Assembly (NCBI GenBank): GCA_016870945.1
Contig: VGAH01000009.1
Span: 1 to 19,626 of the forward strand
From: Actinomycetota bacterium
GTDB lineage: Bacteria > Actinomycetota > Actinomycetes > S36-B12 > UBA5976
DNA: 19,626 bases
Direction: 5' to 3'
The translations under genes and the position numbers were made by a program. How positions within the stretch are numbered: position 1 is the stretch's first letter; each line of letters starts with the position of its first letter. Shown here one piece after another: positions 9,221-15,798 of the stretch. The notes beneath the pieces were generated by a model. That model saw only the letters and a list, made by a program, of their open reading frames with translations. It was not told where the DNA came from and ran no database searches.

Positions 9221-9892
9221 TTAGGTGTACCACCTGCGCTCGTCAGGCGGCGGAATGATCGCGCCCTTGTATTCAACGTCAACCCCGCTTAAGGGGTAGT
9301 CCTTACGTTGCGGGAACCCAGGCCAGTCATCGGGCATAAGAATGCGTGTAAGACCAGGGTGTCCAACAAATATCACTCCGAAGAAGTCATAAGTTTCGCG
9401 CTCGTGCCAGTTATTGCCCGGATAAACGGACGTAACAGAAGCCACTCGCGGATCTTTCACTGGTAGCGCGACCTCGACGCTAAGTCTTCGATTGTGAAGC
9501 ATCGAAAGCAGCGGGTAATTGATGTGAATCTCACGGCCCTGCTCTTCTGGCCAATGGACACCCGCCACCCCAAGGCAAACTTCGAAACTCAATTCATCTT
9601 CGTCACGGAGAGACTGCATGACTGTCAAAAGATGTTCCCGCGCAATCATCAACGTGAGCTCGGCCCGGTAAATCATCACTTTTTCGATTACCTGCTCTGG
9701 CATTAGATCTTTTGCTTTAAGACTCTTACTTAGGGCGAGCACAGCTTTGTCGAACCAACTGCCGAACGGTGGCTCGGCGGCGGGAATTTCTGAAACTACC
9801 TTGCGTAAGCCCCCGTACCCGCTGGTGTCTGGTGAACCGTGTACACCGAAGGAACCCTCGCGAACCTCTAAGCCGCGCGTGAGCTCTGTCAT
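9221..9892 (-). CDS. nuoC: NADH-quinone oxidoreductase subunit C (30-kDa type)
   Basis: Peripheral-arm structural subunit that packs against NuoD. The family signature is present at about 163-200: HERETYDFFGVIFVGHPGL followed by RILMPDDWPGFPQRKDYPL. The length is 223 residues, with an N-terminal Gly-rich leader of about 40 residues, common in standalone actinobacterial NuoC. The ATG overlaps the nuoB TGA by 4 nt (ATGA), and the stop abuts the nuoD ATG. Confidence 0.97.
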   Translation of the reverse strand: MTELTRGLEVREGSFGVHGSPDTSGYGGLRKVVSEIPAAEPPFGSWFDKAVLALSKSLKAKDLMPEQVIEKVMIYRAELTLMIAREHLLTVMQSLRDEDELSFEVCLGVAGVHWPEEQGREIHINYPLLSMLHNRRLSVEVALPVKDPRVASVTSVYPGNNWHERETYDFFGVIFVGHPGLTRILMPDDWPGFPQRKDYPLSGVDVEYKGAIIPPPDERRWYT

Positions 9893-10443
9893 GCCAGCAA
9901 GCCTTTTCGCTCTAGCAGTGGCAACTCTTTTCGAGCAAATTCTTCGTTTAACACGATTTCTTCGCGCTTGGCTGAGCCCATCTTTTCGTTTTGGATCTTT
10001 TCTTGTAACTTCAAAATCGCGTCTATCAACATCTCGGGGCGCGGCGGGCAGCCGGGTAGGTACATGTCAACCGGGACTACGTGATCAACACCTTGCACGA
10101 TCGCGTAGTTGTTGAACATTCCCCCACTGGATGCACAAACACCCATGGCCAAGACCCATTTGGGACTAGCCATCTGGTCATAGATCTGACGCAGAACTGG
10201 CGCCATCTTTTGACTGACCCGCCCGGCCACGATCATTAAATCTGCCTGTCTAGGCGAGGCTCTAAAAACTTCCATCCCAAACCGAGCCAAGTCGAATCGG
10301 CCGGCGCCAGTTGCCATCATTTCAATCGCGCAACAAGCGAGCCCAAACGTCGCTGGCCAAAGTGAAGTCTTTCGGCTGTAACCCGCGAGCTTCTCAACTG
10401 TGGTCAACAAGATGCCGCTAGGCAGTTTCTCTTCTAGTCCCAC
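9889..10443 (-). CDS. nuoB: NADH-quinone oxidoreductase subunit B (cluster N2)
   Basis: Carries cluster N2, the last Fe-S cluster before quinone. The tandem-cysteine motif (C37, C38 in GLACCAIEMM) and the further ligands C103 (GVCASSGGMF) and C132 (LPGCPPRPE) are all present. It has 184 residues, with a short hydrophilic C-terminal tail. The start is GTG (10443-10441), lying inside the end of nuoA (10-nt overlap). I keep this start because the N-terminus MGLEEKLPSGILLTTVEKL matches homologues in length and character. Confidence 0.97.
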   Translation of the reverse strand: MGLEEKLPSGILLTTVEKLAGYSRKTSLWPATFGLACCAIEMMATGAGRFDLARFGMEVFRASPRQADLMIVAGRVSQKMAPVLRQIYDQMASPKWVLAMGVCASSGGMFNNYAIVQGVDHVVPVDMYLPGCPPRPEMLIDAILKLQEKIQNEKMGSAKREEIVLNEEFARKELPLLERKGLLA

Positions 10444-10793
10444 TGCAAACCGCCCCGGCGCCAGTCGTAGGCATAGGCGACGATCAGATTGAACAAGAAC
10501 AACAGCATGGCCAAGATTCCGAACAGCCCCAGTTGATCGAATGCAACGGCCCAGGGGTACAAGAAAACGATTTCAATGTCGAAGATGATGAACAGCATCG
10601 CAGTCAAGTAGTACTTAACGGGGAATCTGCCCCCACCAAACGGCTGAGGTGTGGGTTCGATGCCGCACTCATAGGCCGCGGCTTTCGCACGATTGAAACG
10701 CTTTGGCCCCGTAAATGTCGCCAACACCACCGAAAAAATGGCGAAGGCGGCTGCCAGGCCACCCAGGCCGACTATGGGCCAAGCGACGTTCAA
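10434..10793 (-). CDS. nuoA: NADH-quinone oxidoreductase subunit A
   Basis: First gene of the nuo series. It is a three-helix membrane subunit next to the quinone channel. The conserved loop YECGIEPTPQ is followed by FPVKYYLTAMLFIIFDIEIV, with the acidic FDIE motif of helix 2. Its 119 residues are typical. The start is TTG (10793-10791). It is supported by a strong ribosome site, GAGGGGG, at 10809-10803 with a 9-nt spacer, and by N-terminal alignment to the family. This is one of the few genes here with an obvious ribosome site, consistent with its leading position. Confidence 0.96.
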   Translation of the reverse strand: MNVAWPIVGLGGLAAAFAIFSVVLATFTGPKRFNRAKAAAYECGIEPTPQPFGGGRFPVKYYLTAMLFIIFDIEIVFLYPWAVAFDQLGLFGILAMLLFLFNLIVAYAYDWRRGGLQWD

Positions 10794-10865
10794 GCCGCGA
10801 AACCCCCTCGGAAGCCGATGATTTTCAAAGCCAAAATCGGACTAAGTCTATTTGTGTGCCACACG
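10794..10865 (-). promoter_or_regulatory. menJ-nuoA gap: candidate nuo promoter, inverted repeat and nuoA ribosome site
   Basis: This 72-bp gap is the only real spacer in the menG-to-nuoL run. Reading on the minus strand it holds an 11-bp palindrome (GTGTG-G-CACAC, 10864-10854), then a possible -10 box TAGACT (10850-10845), then the nuoA ribosome site GAGGGGG (10809-10803). If the -10 is real, transcription would start near 10838 with a leader of about 45 nt, and the palindrome would lie in the -10/-35 spacer where a repressor could act. No good -35 is visible. The ribosome site is firm; the promoter and operator are tentative. Confidence 0.4.
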
Positions 10866-12125
10866 TCACGCGGCTGGCGCCAAGCGAGTCAAGGCAGCAA
10901 TAGTTCGATCGCTTATGTCCCCTCCTCGGGGGGCAGAGAGGTTGGCTAGCAGTTTGAGAGTGAAGTTCATCAATCCGTCATATTTGAGACCATGTCTCGT
11001 TGCCAATTGCATCACTTGCGGTCGACTTATCAGTGACACGAACAGGCGACCGAGTGTGTAGTAACCGCCCAGCCGTGCCTTCAAAACCTCGGGGTACCTG
11101 AGCAGTTCTCTCTCGCGCTGATACGAACTTGACTTGCTAAGTGCGGTATCGATGACCTCAGCAGCGAGTGCGGCCGATTCCATTGCATAGGCGATGCCCT
11201 CGCCATTGAACGGGTTCACCATTCCACCTGAGTCCCCGACCAACATCAACCCTCGCGTGTAGGTGGGTTGCCGGTTAAACCCCATCGGCAATGCGGCACC
11301 GCGCACCGGCTGGGTCATATTGCTTTCAGACAAGCCCCATTCAGGTGGTGTCTGGTCAAGCCACTTGCGCAAGAGATCTCGATAGTCAACTGACTGAAAG
11401 GACGGGGACGAATTCAATATTCCAAGCCCCACGTTGGCAGTGCCATCGCCCATTCCAAAAATCCATCCGTAGCCTGGCAACAGATCTGACCCGTCTCTAA
11501 GTTCGAGCCAAGACTCTAAGTAGTCATCGTTAGTGCGAGGGCTTTGAAAGTAGGTTCGCACAGCCACACCCATGGGCCTGTCATCTCTTTTTTCAATACC
11601 TAAAGCCAGTGCCAAACGACCAGACACCCCATCAGCGGCTATCACGACTTTGGCGCGAAGTTCTATCTCTTCTTTTGAGTCGGTGTTGCGAACTTTCACC
11701 CCGGCAACTCGCTCGTTGTCGTCGAATACCGACTCAGTGGCTCGGGTCTTCGTCATTAGATGAGCCCCGCTTGCCTCTGCGTGTCGAGCCAAAATTTCGT
11801 CGAAGTCTTCACGCGTGCGCACCAACCCGTACTCAGGAAACCCGTCAACCTTCGGCCAGTCCAGCTCAAGCACTCGGCCGCCACCGACGATACGAAGACC
11901 CTTATTAGGTAGCCAACCCTTTTCGCGGCTGGTATCTATGCCTAGATCATGAAGTTGTTTAACGGCACGAGGCGTGAGCCCGTCACCACAAACTTTCTCT
12001 CTCGGAAACTCTGACTTCTCAACCAAGGCGACATCTGCCCCAAGCTTTGCTAAGTAAGCAGCTGCCGTTGATCCGGCAGGGCCGGCACCTACAACGATGA
12101 CGTCGTAATCACGCTTGTTCGTCAT
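10866..12125 (-). CDS. menJ: Geranylgeranyl reductase family flavoprotein, probable menaquinone reductase MenJ
   Basis: FAD-dependent oxidoreductase of the geranylgeranyl reductase family. It has the N-terminal Rossmann motif GAGPAGS (13-19) with the ribose-binding Glu at E36, the family motif KVCGDGLTPRAV (44-55), GYGWIFGMGDGTANVGLG in the middle, and the second FAD motif VGDSGGMVNPFNGEGIAYA toward the C-terminus. It has 419 residues. M. tuberculosis MenJ (Rv0561c) of this family reduces one isoprene unit of menaquinone. The 4-nt overlap with menG and position directly upstream of nuoA favour that role over archaeal-type lipid or chlorophyll-chain reduction. The family call is firm; the substrate is inferred from context. 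Confidence 0.88.
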   Translation of the reverse strand: MTNKRDYDVIVVGAGPAGSTAAAYLAKLGADVALVEKSEFPREKVCGDGLTPRAVKQLHDLGIDTSREKGWLPNKGLRIVGGGRVLELDWPKVDGFPEYGLVRTREDFDEILARHAEASGAHLMTKTRATESVFDDNERVAGVKVRNTDSKEEIELRAKVVIAADGVSGRLALALGIEKRDDRPMGVAVRTYFQSPRTNDDYLESWLELRDGSDLLPGYGWIFGMGDGTANVGLGILNSSPSFQSVDYRDLLRKWLDQTPPEWGLSESNMTQPVRGAALPMGFNRQPTYTRGLMLVGDSGGMVNPFNGEGIAYAMESAALAAEVIDTALSKSSSYQRERELLRYPEVLKARLGGYYTLGRLFVSLISRPQVMQLATRHGLKYDGLMNFTLKLLANLSAPRGGDISDRTIAALTRLAPAA

Positions 12126-12829
12126 TTGCTAGGCCCCTCTGTCTGGTGCAAGTTAACCGCTCTGTGAATAGCTACTGCGCCACCTGCCAAGTTTTGCCAA
12201 GTGACCGACCCCCACCCAGCTTCGGCGATAACTCGAGCAAGGTTCGGCTGGTCATGCCAGTCAGCGATTGAGTCGACTAAGTATCGATACGAATTCTCTT
12301 CAGCGCCATTCAAAGCGGCCAATTTAGGCAACAACTTCAAAATCGATGCTTGATAGACGCCCCGCCAGACTTCGTTCGTCGGGCGAGAGAACTCACAAAT
12401 GATCAACCTGCCACCGGGTCGCGTTACTCGTAGTAACTCTCTTAAGACCCTGATGGTGTCCTGGCAGTTTCGCAAACCAAAAGAAACGGTCACCGCTGAA
12501 AAGACGCCGTCTCGAAACGGCAAATTCGCGCCGTCACCAGCGATAAACGGCACGGCGGGGCGCTCTTTCTTACCTTGCTCGAGCATGCCGAGAGAAAAAT
12601 CAAGCGCGACTGCATGCCAACCCTTGACCAGCAAAGGGAAGGTGCTCGCCCCTGTTCCCGCCGCAAAGTCAAGAACCCACTCACGCTTTGCCGGGCCCAA
12701 TGCCGCGACCACTCGCTTACGCCAGATGTTCACCTGCCCCAAAGAGATAAGCGAGTTAGTTCGGTCGTAGCCAGAAGAGACACGGTCGAACATGGCCGAA
12801 ATCACATTTGGATCTTTGGTCTTGCTCAC
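12122..12829 (-). CDS. menG: Demethylmenaquinone methyltransferase (UbiE/MenG family)
   Basis: SAM-dependent methyltransferase catalysing the ring methylation that turns demethylmenaquinone into menaquinone. The SAM motif I is VLDFAAGTGAST (about residues 52-63 from the chosen start), followed by DFSLGMLEQG, the GDGANLPF motif and VTVSFGLRN, all typical of UbiE/MenG. I set the start at GTG 12829-12827 (235 residues) rather than the upstream in-frame GTG at 12847 (241 residues). The downstream start gives MSKTKDPNVISAMFD, which fits homologues, and it lies exactly 7 nt after a -10-like GACAAT, as in leaderless genes. The stop overlaps the menJ ATG (ATGA). Confidence 0.93.
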   Translation of the reverse strand: MSKTKDPNVISAMFDRVSSGYDRTNSLISLGQVNIWRKRVVAALGPAKREWVLDFAAGTGASTFPLLVKGWHAVALDFSLGMLEQGKKERPAVPFIAGDGANLPFRDGVFSAVTVSFGLRNCQDTIRVLRELLRVTRPGGRLIICEFSRPTNEVWRGVYQASILKLLPKLAALNGAEENSYRYLVDSIADWHDQPNLARVIAEAGWGSVTWQNLAGGAVAIHRAVNLHQTEGPSK

Positions 12830-12835
12830 GAAGCG

Positions 12836-12841
12836 ATTGTC
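12836..12841 (-). promoter_or_regulatory. Candidate -10 box for leaderless menG (menG-menJ-nuo run)
   Basis: On the minus strand the hexamer GACAAT (one change from TACAAT) is followed by six bases (CGCTTC) and then the GTG at 12829. That places the hexamer at -12 to -7 and the transcription start at the G of GTG, the geometry of leaderless genes that are common in Actinobacteria. No convincing -35 is visible. It may drive the whole menG-to-nuoL run, with or without a second promoter before nuoA. Confidence 0.45.
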
Positions 12842-12851
12842 TCGCACCTAA

Positions 12852-12871
12852 ACGAATCGAGACGAATCAAG
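12852..12871. repeat. Tandem 10-bp direct repeat in the menG/menF divergent region
   Basis: ACGAATCGAG (12852-12861) is followed immediately by ACGAATCAAG (12862-12871), nine of ten positions identical. It lies between the two divergent -10 boxes, about where both -35 regions should be. A regulator bound here could act on both menG-nuo and menF. It could also be chance: the region is short and rich in GAATC/GAGA words. Confidence 0.4.
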
Positions 12872-12887
12872 AGGAGTGAACTTCTTC

Positions 12888-12893
12888 TAGGCT
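12888..12893 (+). promoter_or_regulatory. Candidate -10 box for leaderless menF
   Basis: TAGGCT, a typical actinobacterial -10 sequence, is followed by exactly six bases (CTAGGT) and then the menF GTG at 12900, so transcription would start on the G of the start codon. No Shine-Dalgarno-like sequence lies in the usual place before that GTG; GAGGAG at 12872-12877 is more than 20 nt away. A CTAGG word is repeated at 12887 and 12894. Confidence 0.5.
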
Positions 12894-12899
12894 CTAGGT

Positions 12900-14228
12900 G
12901 TGAATCGCACCGATTTGGCGCCGCTTGACCGCTCGTGGTCGGTTACCACCTTCGACGTCACCGAAGATTGGGGCGATACCGAGCTCACTGCTCTGCTGCC
13001 AGACAATCAAAAGAGCTTCGCTTGGTTAGGCCCAAACACCCAATTAGTCGGTTGGGGTGAGGCAAAACGCTTCGACGTCTCAGGGCCTGAGAGGTTTAGC
13101 CGAGCTCAACGCTGGTGGAACCGATTTGTCAACGACGCCACGAGCCCGAGTGAAATCAGGGTGGCCGACCAAGGCGCCAGTGCACCACGCATAGTCGCAT
13201 TTATTTCGTTTGGTTTCTTTGACGAAGCCAGCAGTGTTCTAGTCGTACCCGACGTGATCGTGCTGCGAGAAGAAGGACGAACCCTGCTCACTTTGGTCGG
13301 TGGTGAAGACACGCAACTGACCACCCCACAAGGGCGCTCGACATATCTAGCCGCGGCGACTCAGCGCGCCGAGCGAAGAAGGGCAAAACCTGCCCAACGA
13401 GTCACCTGGCTTCACGACGCAGACGAAGAGGCGTCTTGGTCACAAGTTGTTTCAAGTGCCGTCGATCGAATAAGTCGCGGCGAGCTAGATAAAGTCGTGA
13501 TTGCCCGAACGGCCAGCGCAAAAGCGGCCGAATCAATCGACACGGTGGCGTGCCTTAACCAGTTAAGCGAGAGGTACCCGACGTGTTGGGCTTTTCAAGT
13601 AGATGACCTTTTTGGTGCCACACCTGAGCTTCTGGTGGCCAAGCGCGGTGACCTCGTCCATTCGAAGGTTCTAGCCGGGACGATTCATTCAAGGGCCGTA
13701 GACGAAGATGAAAGCGCGCCGCCAGCGCGAACAACGTTGGCTGCCACACTGCTTGAATCAGCCAAAGATCTGGCTGAACACGAATATGCCGTGACCTCAG
13801 TGGCTAACGCGCTGGCACATCATTGCGACGACTTAGTTGTGCCAAAAAGACCGTCGGTCTTGTCTTTACATGGAATCTCACATCTGGCTACTGAGGTGAC
13901 AGGACAACTCGTTGATGGGGCCCCGCTGCTCGCGTTGGCTGCGAGCTTGCATCCCACTGCGGCTGTTTGTGGCACACCGCGAGAGAGAGCGATGGCCGTT
14001 ATTCAAGAAACCGAAACCATAGAGCGCGGCCGTTACGCCGGCCCTGTCGGTTGGGTCGATTCACTAGGCGATGGCGAATTAGGGATCGCACTTAGATGTG
14101 CCCAAATAACAGGTGATGAATTAATCGCTTATGCCGGTTGTGGTTTGGTGTCTGAGTCACAACCGGCCCAAGAATGGCAAGAGTCAGAAGCCAAGCTAGA
14201 AGCGATTAAGGGAGTCTTCGCTAACTAA
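12900..14228 (+). CDS. menF: Isochorismate synthase (MenF)
   Basis: Mg2+-dependent chorismate-binding enzyme converting chorismate to isochorismate, the committed step of classical menaquinone synthesis. The C-terminal half carries the family active site: GELDKVVIAR with the probable general-base Lys (K198), GATPELLV (E243), GTIHSR, the SAKDLAEHEY helix, HPTAAVCGTP (351-360) and ERGRYAGPVGW (375-385). It has 442 residues, normal for the family. The isochorismate rather than anthranilate or salicylate assignment rests on the surrounding men genes. The GTG start probably begins the transcript itself. It converges on menD, sharing a 4-nt overlap at the stops. Confidence 0.93.
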   Translation: MNRTDLAPLDRSWSVTTFDVTEDWGDTELTALLPDNQKSFAWLGPNTQLVGWGEAKRFDVSGPERFSRAQRWWNRFVNDATSPSEIRVADQGASAPRIVAFISFGFFDEASSVLVVPDVIVLREEGRTLLTLVGGEDTQLTTPQGRSTYLAAATQRAERRRAKPAQRVTWLHDADEEASWSQVVSSAVDRISRGELDKVVIARTASAKAAESIDTVACLNQLSERYPTCWAFQVDDLFGATPELLVAKRGDLVHSKVLAGTIHSRAVDEDESAPPARTTLAATLLESAKDLAEHEYAVTSVANALAHHCDDLVVPKRPSVLSLHGISHLATEVTGQLVDGAPLLALAASLHPTAAVCGTPRERAMAVIQETETIERGRYAGPVGWVDSLGDGELGIALRCAQITGDELIAYAGCGLVSESQPAQEWQESEAKLEAIKGVFAN

Positions 14229-14232
14229 CTAA
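14221..14232. other. CTAA x3 repeat giving stop codons in all six frames
   Basis: The sequence CTAACTAACTAA holds TAA at 14222, 14226 and 14230 on the plus strand (three frames) and TAG at three positions on the minus strand (three frames). The plus-strand menF ends at the middle TAA (14226-14228) and the minus-strand menD C-terminal ORF ends at the middle TAG (14227-14225), so two convergent genes overlap by 4 nt within it. There is no room for a hairpin terminator between them. Confidence 0.9.
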
Positions 14233-15286
14233 GACTCACTTGCCTCAGCTTGGCTCGTAGACGAGCTTCTTGTTCTCGGCTACCCACGCGAGCGACTATT
14301 GCCTTAAGCCCGTTGGGTCTCTCACGTAGGTGCGTTGCAAGTTCGCCAGATGTCGTAACCACTTCAGTCGTGACCCCTATTGCTCGCAATATCGCGCTTA
14401 TGTCTTTACCCAGTGGGGTGGCGATTACCCGCTCGAAACCTTCAGCTTCAGCGTTTTCTAGTGTCGAAAAGATGCCGCCACCGTCGTTATCTATGACGAC
14501 CAATGTGATGTCGGGACAAGGCTCGTCGGCACCAAGGACAAGCCCGTTTAGGTCATGTAACAAGGTGAGGTCACCGCAGATCAGATAAGTGGGTCTAGAC
14601 GTTGCCAGGGCCTCACCGATTGCCGTCGAGATCACCCCGTCAATACCGTTGACTCCCCGATTCATATAGACCGAAACTTCACCTGCAGTAAATGCTGAGG
14701 TTTCATTTTGTGCTGCGTACATCTCGACATCGCGAGCTGAGTAGCTAGACCCAAGATGCAACACATCACCACTTCGTAAGGCCTGAACTACCGCCCTAAT
14801 TACGCCAACCCCAGAAAGATGTTGAGATTCAACTACCGGCGCGATTGCCGCCTCAATAGCGTCACTTGCTTCTCGCCACCTCTTGAGCCAAGTTGGCTGG
14901 GGCTCACTTGCTAAGTCGGCGAGCCTGGGAATGTGAGGCAAAAGCCGGTAATCACCGGGTTGCGAAATTAGAGCCGGTGCGCAGGCCCAGTACTTGCTAG
15001 TGCCGACTTTCGCCAGCAACGCATTAATCGGGCGCGATAGACCAACACGACCAATCGCGAATATCGTCTCGATTTCATTGGCGAGCGAGGCAGAAACTTT
15101 CTCAGCTACCAGTGGTGCATGTGCTAGATAATTTGGCAGAAACCAAGGTGCGGCTGTGGGCTCAGGCAGCACGGGCCAACCAAGGTGGGCAGCTAACTCA
15201 TTGACCTCTGTGATAGAGACAAACGGCGAGTCACCAAGAACGATTACCCCTTTTGTGGCTGCATCAGATTTAGAAATATTGGTCAA
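14225..15286 (-). CDS. menD: MenD, C-terminal part (central and ThDP/Mg-binding domains) of a split SEPHCHC synthase
   Basis: Second part of 2-succinyl-5-enolpyruvyl-6-hydroxy-3-cyclohexene-1-carboxylate synthase, which adds the succinyl unit from 2-oxoglutarate to isochorismate. It has 353 residues. The central domain runs about 13-150 (from GVIVLGDS), followed by the pyrophosphate domain with LHLGSSYSARDVEMY (177-190), YMNRGVNGIDGVISTAIG (207-224) and the ThDP/Mg motif CGDL...VVIDNDGGGIFS (D239 and N267 the likely metal ligands). The catalytic Glu domain is in the upstream ORF. The start is TTG 15286-15284, overlapping the upstream TGA as TTGA, with GAGG at 15297-15294 and a 7-nt spacer. 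It could be a genuine split gene or a one-base frameshift. Confidence 0.92.
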   Translation of the reverse strand: MTNISKSDAATKGVIVLGDSPFVSITEVNELAAHLGWPVLPEPTAAPWFLPNYLAHAPLVAEKVSASLANEIETIFAIGRVGLSRPINALLAKVGTSKYWACAPALISQPGDYRLLPHIPRLADLASEPQPTWLKRWREASDAIEAAIAPVVESQHLSGVGVIRAVVQALRSGDVLHLGSSYSARDVEMYAAQNETSAFTAGEVSVYMNRGVNGIDGVISTAIGEALATSRPTYLICGDLTLLHDLNGLVLGADEPCPDITLVVIDNDGGGIFSTLENAEAEGFERVIATPLGKDISAILRAIGVTTEVVTTSGELATHLRERPNGLKAIVARVGSREQEARLRAKLRQVSLS

Positions 15287-15798
15287 AGTGGGGCCTCAAC
15301 GTGAACCGAAGTCATGTTTTGGTTCGCAAATTCCACGGCTTCACGTGCCTGTGCGAACCAGGCTTGCGCATCAGATGGGGTCGCGGCCATAGGGCATTCG
15401 AGATAGAGAGCAACCGCCTCACCAAACATGTGCGACTGTTGGATCGTTTGATTAGCCCCCGTCCCAATCAAGCTCGGCGGACGGTCTGCAGTTACCACCA
15501 ACAACGGCACTGATGAGCAACGCGCCTCCCAGCAGGCGGCTAAACACTGGGCTGCAGCCGTGCCCGATGTGACAACTACGGGAACGCACTTGCCGAGCCC
15601 TCGTGCCAGACCGAGAGCCAAAAACGATGCACTGCGTTCGTCGACCCTTACGTGCAGCCTCAATGCGCCGCGCCTGTCTGCCTCGTAAAGGGCAAGCGAA
15701 ATCGGTGCGTTGCGAGAGCCCGGTGCCACCACCGCGTCGCTTACGCCAGCTTCGATCAAACCTGCCACGAATTGCGCGCCTGCAATGTCGTGACTCAT
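15283..15798 (-). CDS. menD: MenD, N-terminal part (PYR domain with catalytic Glu) of a split SEPHCHC synthase
   Basis: First part of MenD, 171 residues, comprising the aminopyrimidine-binding domain only. Visible are APGSRNAPISLAL (25-37), RVDERSASFLALGLARG with the catalytic Glu (E54), VVVTSGTAAAQCL (74-85), TADRPPSLIGTGANQTIQQ (103-121) and SVHVEAPL at the end, matching the VHxNxPL motif that closes this domain in MenD. The family then continues with an EPL-type motif and a linker of some 40 residues; here the ORF stops. The ATG overlaps the menC TGA by 4 nt. All expected catalytic residues survive when both ORFs are read together (524 residues in total, against about 550). Confidence 0.92.
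   Translation of the reverse strand: MSHDIAGAQFVAGLIEAGVSDAVVAPGSRNAPISLALYEADRRGALRLHVRVDERSASFLALGLARGLGKCVPVVVTSGTAAAQCLAACWEARCSSVPLLVVTADRPPSLIGTGANQTIQQSHMFGEAVALYLECPMAATPSDAQAWFAQAREAVEFANQNMTSVHVEAPL
15294..15297 (-). promoter_or_regulatory. Ribosome site for the second menD ORF
   Basis: GAGG on the minus strand, 7 nt before the TTG at 15286. Most overlapping genes in this window lack such a site, so its presence supports independent initiation of the C-terminal ORF. It falls within the codons for Val-Glu-Ala of the conserved VHVEAP motif, so it may also be a by-product of the protein sequence. Confidence 0.5.

Noticed and set aside
10851..10869. Rex operator upstream of nuoA
   Set aside because: The expected TTGTGA-N6-TCACAA pattern is not met: the TTGTG and TCAC half-sites here are too far apart and the flanks do not match.
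15283..15303. Programmed -1 ribosomal frameshift joining the two menD ORFs
   Set aside because: The second frame is -1 to the first, but the overlap contains no X-XXY-YYZ slippery heptamer in phase (the codons are CCA CTT TGA) and I see no strong following hairpin. Re-initiation at TTG with GAGG, or a sequence error, explains it better.
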